This document shows positions 5,748-7,811 of a stretch of 7,811 nt of DNA, one piece after another (positions within the stretch are counted from its first letter, which is position 1; each line of letters starts with the position of its first letter). The notes below the pieces were generated by a model. The model did not search any database and was not told the DNA's origin. It saw only the letters and a list, made by a program, of their open reading frames with translations. Source of the stretch: Promethearchaeota archaeon (GTDB lineage: Archaea; Asgardarchaeota; Lokiarchaeia; Sigynarchaeales; MK-D1). Made by a program: the position numbers and the translations under genes. Location: NCBI GenBank assembly GCA_016839865.1, contig JAEOTN010000347.1:1-7811 (forward strand), read 5' to 3'.

Positions 5748-6455
5748 TTAATTAAAGACTTTTTCGTTTGGGAACACCTGAATTCCACTAGGAATTCCAG
5801 TCTCTTCTTGACTTTGTGAATTGATTTTATATAAATGAACCATTTCTGAATGATTTGTTAGTCGCGCTTTTCGAATTTCTAATCCACGGAACCGACGAGC
5901 CCCCTCTCGGAAATAATATAGCACTATTGCATTGTCACATAAAAATTCTTCACCAAACCGGGAAATACTATTAGAATTCTCAATCAACTCGGTTGTGATC
6001 AAGGCAGTAATTTGCTTTTCCCGAATTAGCTCAACCAATTCTCGAATCTTTTCTCTCATAGATACATCTACTTCATATTTAAAAGTCAAGGCTGAAATTG
6101 GATCAATAACTAATCGTTTGTATTTTCGATCAATTGATTTAACGATTTTTGTGATTTCATTTATTTCCAGAGCGGGGATATCAGAGAATACAAGCTTGTC
6201 ATCATTAGCAAATTGATCGAGACTCATATGAAACCGTTCTGCAGCAAGCAAAATTCGTTGAATGCTTTCACTTAGTCCAATATAGATTCCTGGTTCATTG
6301 TAGGATTTTACTCCATTATACAGAAATTGTAAAGACAATGTTGTTTTACCGGTACCAGAATTACCAGAAACCAGAGTAATAGAATCCTTTGGTAATCCTC
6401 CTTCGATTAAATCATCTAATCCTTGAATTCCCGTTTTTACGCGTTCTATCTGCAT
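5748..6455 (-). CDS. Single-domain KaiC-like RecA-fold ATPase (235 aa)
   Basis: This is a one-domain member of the KaiC/RadA-like family, which is common in archaea with mostly unknown signalling roles. It opens with the family pattern TGIQGLDDLIEGGLPKDSIT (8-27). The Walker A loop is GNSGTGKTT (31-39) and Walker B is RLVID (114-118). The stretch ALITTE (151-156) is a core strand, and RGLEIRKARLTNH (190-202) matches the conserved R-x-L-x-I-x-K-x-R-x-x-x-H strand near the end. After the second strand it has GLSES (60-64) where KaiC carries two adjacent catalytic glutamates, so only one appears kept. There is no second ATPase domain and no recombinase N-terminal domain, so it is neither clock KaiC nor RadA. 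No Shine-Dalgarno is seen. It converges on mfnE with a 5-nt gap and diverges from the acyl-CoA synthetase gene. Confidence 0.88.
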   Translation of the reverse strand: MQIERVKTGIQGLDDLIEGGLPKDSITLVSGNSGTGKTTLSLQFLYNGVKSYNEPGIYIGLSESIQRILLAAERFHMSLDQFANDDKLVFSDIPALEINEITKIVKSIDRKYKRLVIDPISALTFKYEVDVSMREKIRELVELIREKQITALITTELIENSNSISRFGEEFLCDNAIVLYYFREGARRFRGLEIRKARLTNHSEMVHLYKINSQSQEETGIPSGIQVFPNEKVFN

Positions 6456-6472
6456 TGTGATTCGACTAATAC

Positions 6473-6483
6473 TGATTAGGAAA
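6473..6483 (-). promoter_or_regulatory. Shared promoter motif, copy upstream of the KaiC-like gene
   Basis: On the minus strand this reads TTTCCTAATCA, ending 17 bases before the KaiC-like ATG. An identical 11-base copy faces the other gene at 6548-6558. It lies near where transcription would start if the A/T-rich block at 6490-6504 serves as core promoter. It may be a regulator site common to both genes. Confidence 0.45.
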
Positions 6484-6528
6484 ACTGAGAAAAAAAAACT
6501 TTTTCTTTCAAATCAGTAACCAAAAAGC

Positions 6529-6536
6529 CTTTTAAT
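6529..6536 (+). promoter_or_regulatory. Candidate BRE/TATA of the acyl-CoA synthetase gene
   Basis: CTTTTAAT, preceded by an A-rich CCAAAAAGC that could act as BRE, would place initiation near 6558. That leaves a leader of about 40 bases carrying the Shine-Dalgarno sites. The shared 11-base motif would then lie across the start site. Confidence 0.4.
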
Positions 6537-6547
6537 CGTCGTGTACC

Positions 6548-6558
6548 TTTCCTAATCA
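6548..6558 (+). promoter_or_regulatory. Shared promoter motif, copy upstream of the acyl-CoA synthetase gene
   Basis: TTTCCTAATCA on the plus strand ends 40 bases before the ATG at 6599 and is identical to the minus-strand motif at 6473-6483. Relative to its own gene each copy has the same sense, which fits a common regulator better than an RNA hairpin. Confidence 0.45.
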
Positions 6559-6587
6559 TAATCTTTTGCAGCCGTTTCGGGTGACTT

Positions 6588-6591
6588 GAGG
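6588..6591 (+). promoter_or_regulatory. Shine-Dalgarno site of the acyl-CoA synthetase gene
   Basis: GAGG lies seven bases before the ATG at 6599. A second, more distant GGTGA occurs at 6580-6584. Together they support this start. Confidence 0.5.
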
Positions 6592-6598
6592 CACAAAA

Positions 6599-7811
6599 AT
6601 GAAAAGAAAGTTATCATACTTTTTGAAACCGAAGAGTATTGCAGTAGTTGGCGCTAGTGAAACTGAAGGAAAAGTGGGAAATTCTGTTATTAATAACATT
6701 ATTTCTACTTTCAAGGGAGACCTATACCCGATTAATCCGAAGCAAGATGAGATATTCGGAATTAAGGCATACCCCTCAATATCTGATGTAAATAATCCAA
6801 TTGATATTGCTATTATCTGCATTCCGTCAAAACTTGTTCTCGGAGTTGTCAAAGAATGTGTAGAATGCAAGATTAAAGGGATTATCATCATCAGTGCTGG
6901 ATTTAAAGAAGTGGGTGGTCAAGGTGCTGTATATGAACATGAACTTAGACAAATCTCTGAAGAACACAACATCCGTATAATTGGTCCAAATTGTTTAGGT
7001 GTAGTTTCACCGTATTATAATGGAACCTTCTCAGCAAAAAGTCCCAAGAAAGGACATATTGCCGTCATTTCTCAATCAGGAGCGATGTTAACAGCAATAT
7101 TAGATTGGGCTGAAACTCAAGATATGGGATTTTCTAATTTCGTTTCCATGGGAAATAAAGTTGATGTTGACGAAACTGACCTGATCGAGGAGTTAGCTAA
7201 TGATCCCGAAACCAACATCATTTTATTATATTTAGAAAGTGTAAATGATGGAGAAAAATTTCTCAAAATAGTTCCGAATGCAACTCGTAAAAAACCTGTA
7301 ATAATACTAAAAGCTGGAATTTCTGAAGCTGGTTCAAGAGCTGCTTCGAGCCATACAGGTGCATTAGCAGGAAATGATATCTCGTTTTCAATCGCATTTG
7401 ATAAATGTGGAGTTATTCGAGCAAAAACTATGACAGATTTATTTGACATGGCTCGTATTTTTGATAGAGCAGCTCTTCCTAAAGGGAATCATTTTGTCAT
7501 TGTAACTAATGCGGGTGGACCAGGAATTGTAGCAACAGATGCTTTTGATACGTACAAATTAGGTTTATCAAAATTATCTAATAGAGCTATTGAATTACTA
7601 AGAGTAAGATTACCAGCGGAAGCGGCCGTATATAATCCTGTAGATATCATTGGAGACGCACCACCTGAACGTTATAGAATTGCACTTGAAACTATTTTTA
7701 AAGAGGATACAAATTGTGCAGGTGCGTTAGTACTGGTTACTCCCCAAGCACAAACAAAACCAAATGAAGTCGCCCAAGTATTAAAAGAAATACAAGAGGA
7801 ATTCCCCCAAA
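6599..7811 (+). CDS. Acyl/acetyl-CoA synthetase (NDP-forming), alpha-type part, cut by window edge
   Basis: The frame is open for 404 codons to the window end. The enzyme converts acetyl-CoA or another acyl-CoA, NDP (usually ADP) and phosphate to the free acid, CoA and NTP, giving substrate-level ATP in the cytoplasm. Domains run in the usual order: a CoA-binding Rossmann domain beginning PKSIAVVGASETEGKVGNS (11-29) with GPNCLG at 129-134; then ligase-type domains with ISQSGAM (157-163), GNKVDVDETDL (185-195), the phosphohistidine motif SSHTGALAGND with His252, NAGGPG (304-309) and NPVDIIGDA (346-354). The catalytic His is present, so it looks functional. The frame is still open at the edge, so whether it is a separate alpha subunit (about 460 aa) or fused to the ATP-grasp beta part cannot be seen. 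Substrate specificity cannot be read. It is divergent from the KaiC-like gene and shares a promoter motif with it. Confidence 0.92.
   Translation, partial: MKRKLSYFLKPKSIAVVGASETEGKVGNSVINNIISTFKGDLYPINPKQDEIFGIKAYPSISDVNNPIDIAIICIPSKLVLGVVKECVECKIKGIIIISAGFKEVGGQGAVYEHELRQISEEHNIRIIGPNCLGVVSPYYNGTFSAKSPKKGHIAVISQSGAMLTAILDWAETQDMGFSNFVSMGNKVDVDETDLIEELANDPETNIILLYLESVNDGEKFLKIVPNATRKKPVIILKAGISEAGSRAASSHTGALAGNDISFSIAFDKCGVIRAKTMTDLFDMARIFDRAALPKGNHFVIVTNAGGPGIVATDAFDTYKLGLSKLSNRAIELLRVRLPAEAAVYNPVDIIGDAPPERYRIALETIFKEDTNCAGALVLVTPQAQTKPNEVAQVLKEIQEEFPQ

Noticed and set aside
5743..5764. Bidirectional terminator in the 5-nt gap between mfnE and the KaiC-like gene
   Set aside because: A T5 run at 5760-5764 could end the mfnE transcript, but it is inside the KaiC-like coding sequence and no clear structure supports a specific site.
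5932..6216. A plus-strand open frame of 94 codons inside the KaiC-like gene
   Set aside because: It is antisense to a clear KaiC-like coding sequence, and its Ser/Ile-rich translation is typical of a shadow frame.
6466..6479. CTAAT-ACTG-ATTAG small palindrome upstream of the KaiC-like gene
   Set aside because: The five-base A/T-rich arms are likely by chance and overlap the stronger 11-base shared motif.
6556..7449. Minus-strand open frames (6556-6891 and 7117-7449) opposite the acyl-CoA synthetase gene
   Set aside because: The plus strand has unmistakable family motifs throughout, while the minus-strand frames have none.
1..7811. tRNA, rRNA, C/D-box RNA, CRISPR repeats, insertion sequence or prophage signals
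   Set aside because: The gaps between genes are at most about 170 bp, AT-rich and without cloverleaf, box C/D pairs, regularly spaced repeats or transposase-like coding.

Overview
The window is AT-rich and looks archaeal. The evidence is an MJ1316/DUF504 (UPF0248) protein, a short archaeal-type NOG1 GTPase, two methanofuran-biosynthesis enzymes (MfnF and MfnE), a single-domain KaiC-like ATPase and an NDP-forming acyl-CoA synthetase. Translation and promoter signals agree: TATA-like boxes, mixed GTG/ATG starts, GGTGA-type Shine-Dalgarno sites, and TATA-to-ATG spacings that suggest leaderless mRNAs. Low GC plus this gene mix would suit an Asgard-type archaeon, but nothing seen here fixes the lineage.

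Layout. On the minus strand, 1-445 is the 5' part of a GPH/MFS_2-type sugar:cation symporter, followed by a complete cysteine-free ArsR-type regulator (556-873). From 1041 on the plus strand, a DUF504 protein overlaps the NOG1 GTPase by 8 nt; this is an RNA-end/ribosome-assembly pair. After a T-rich 129-bp gap comes a second plus-strand set (2518-5742): an unrecognised 404-aa helical protein, then mfnF, then mfnE overlapping mfnF by 4 nt. It converges, with a 5-nt gap, on a minus-strand KaiC-like ATPase (5748-6455). A divergent 143-bp promoter region separates that ATPase from a plus-strand acyl-CoA synthetase (ADP-forming) alpha-type protein, which runs off the end of the window.

How the genes work together. 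MfnE activates the aminomethyl-furanmethanol phosphate by a further phosphorylation, and MfnF condenses that product with tyramine-glutamate. Together they make the core of methanofuran, the C1 carrier of formylmethanofuran dehydrogenase. This implies a methanofuran/tetrahydromethanopterin C1 branch in the host, and the acyl-CoA synthetase fits acetyl-CoA/acetate energy metabolism. The 404-aa gene leading the methanofuran set is the main unknown. The two genes flanking 6456-6598 share an 11-base motif in the same sense, suggesting shared control. No intergenic stretch exceeds about 170 bp. I saw no tRNA, rRNA, CRISPR array or insertion sequence.
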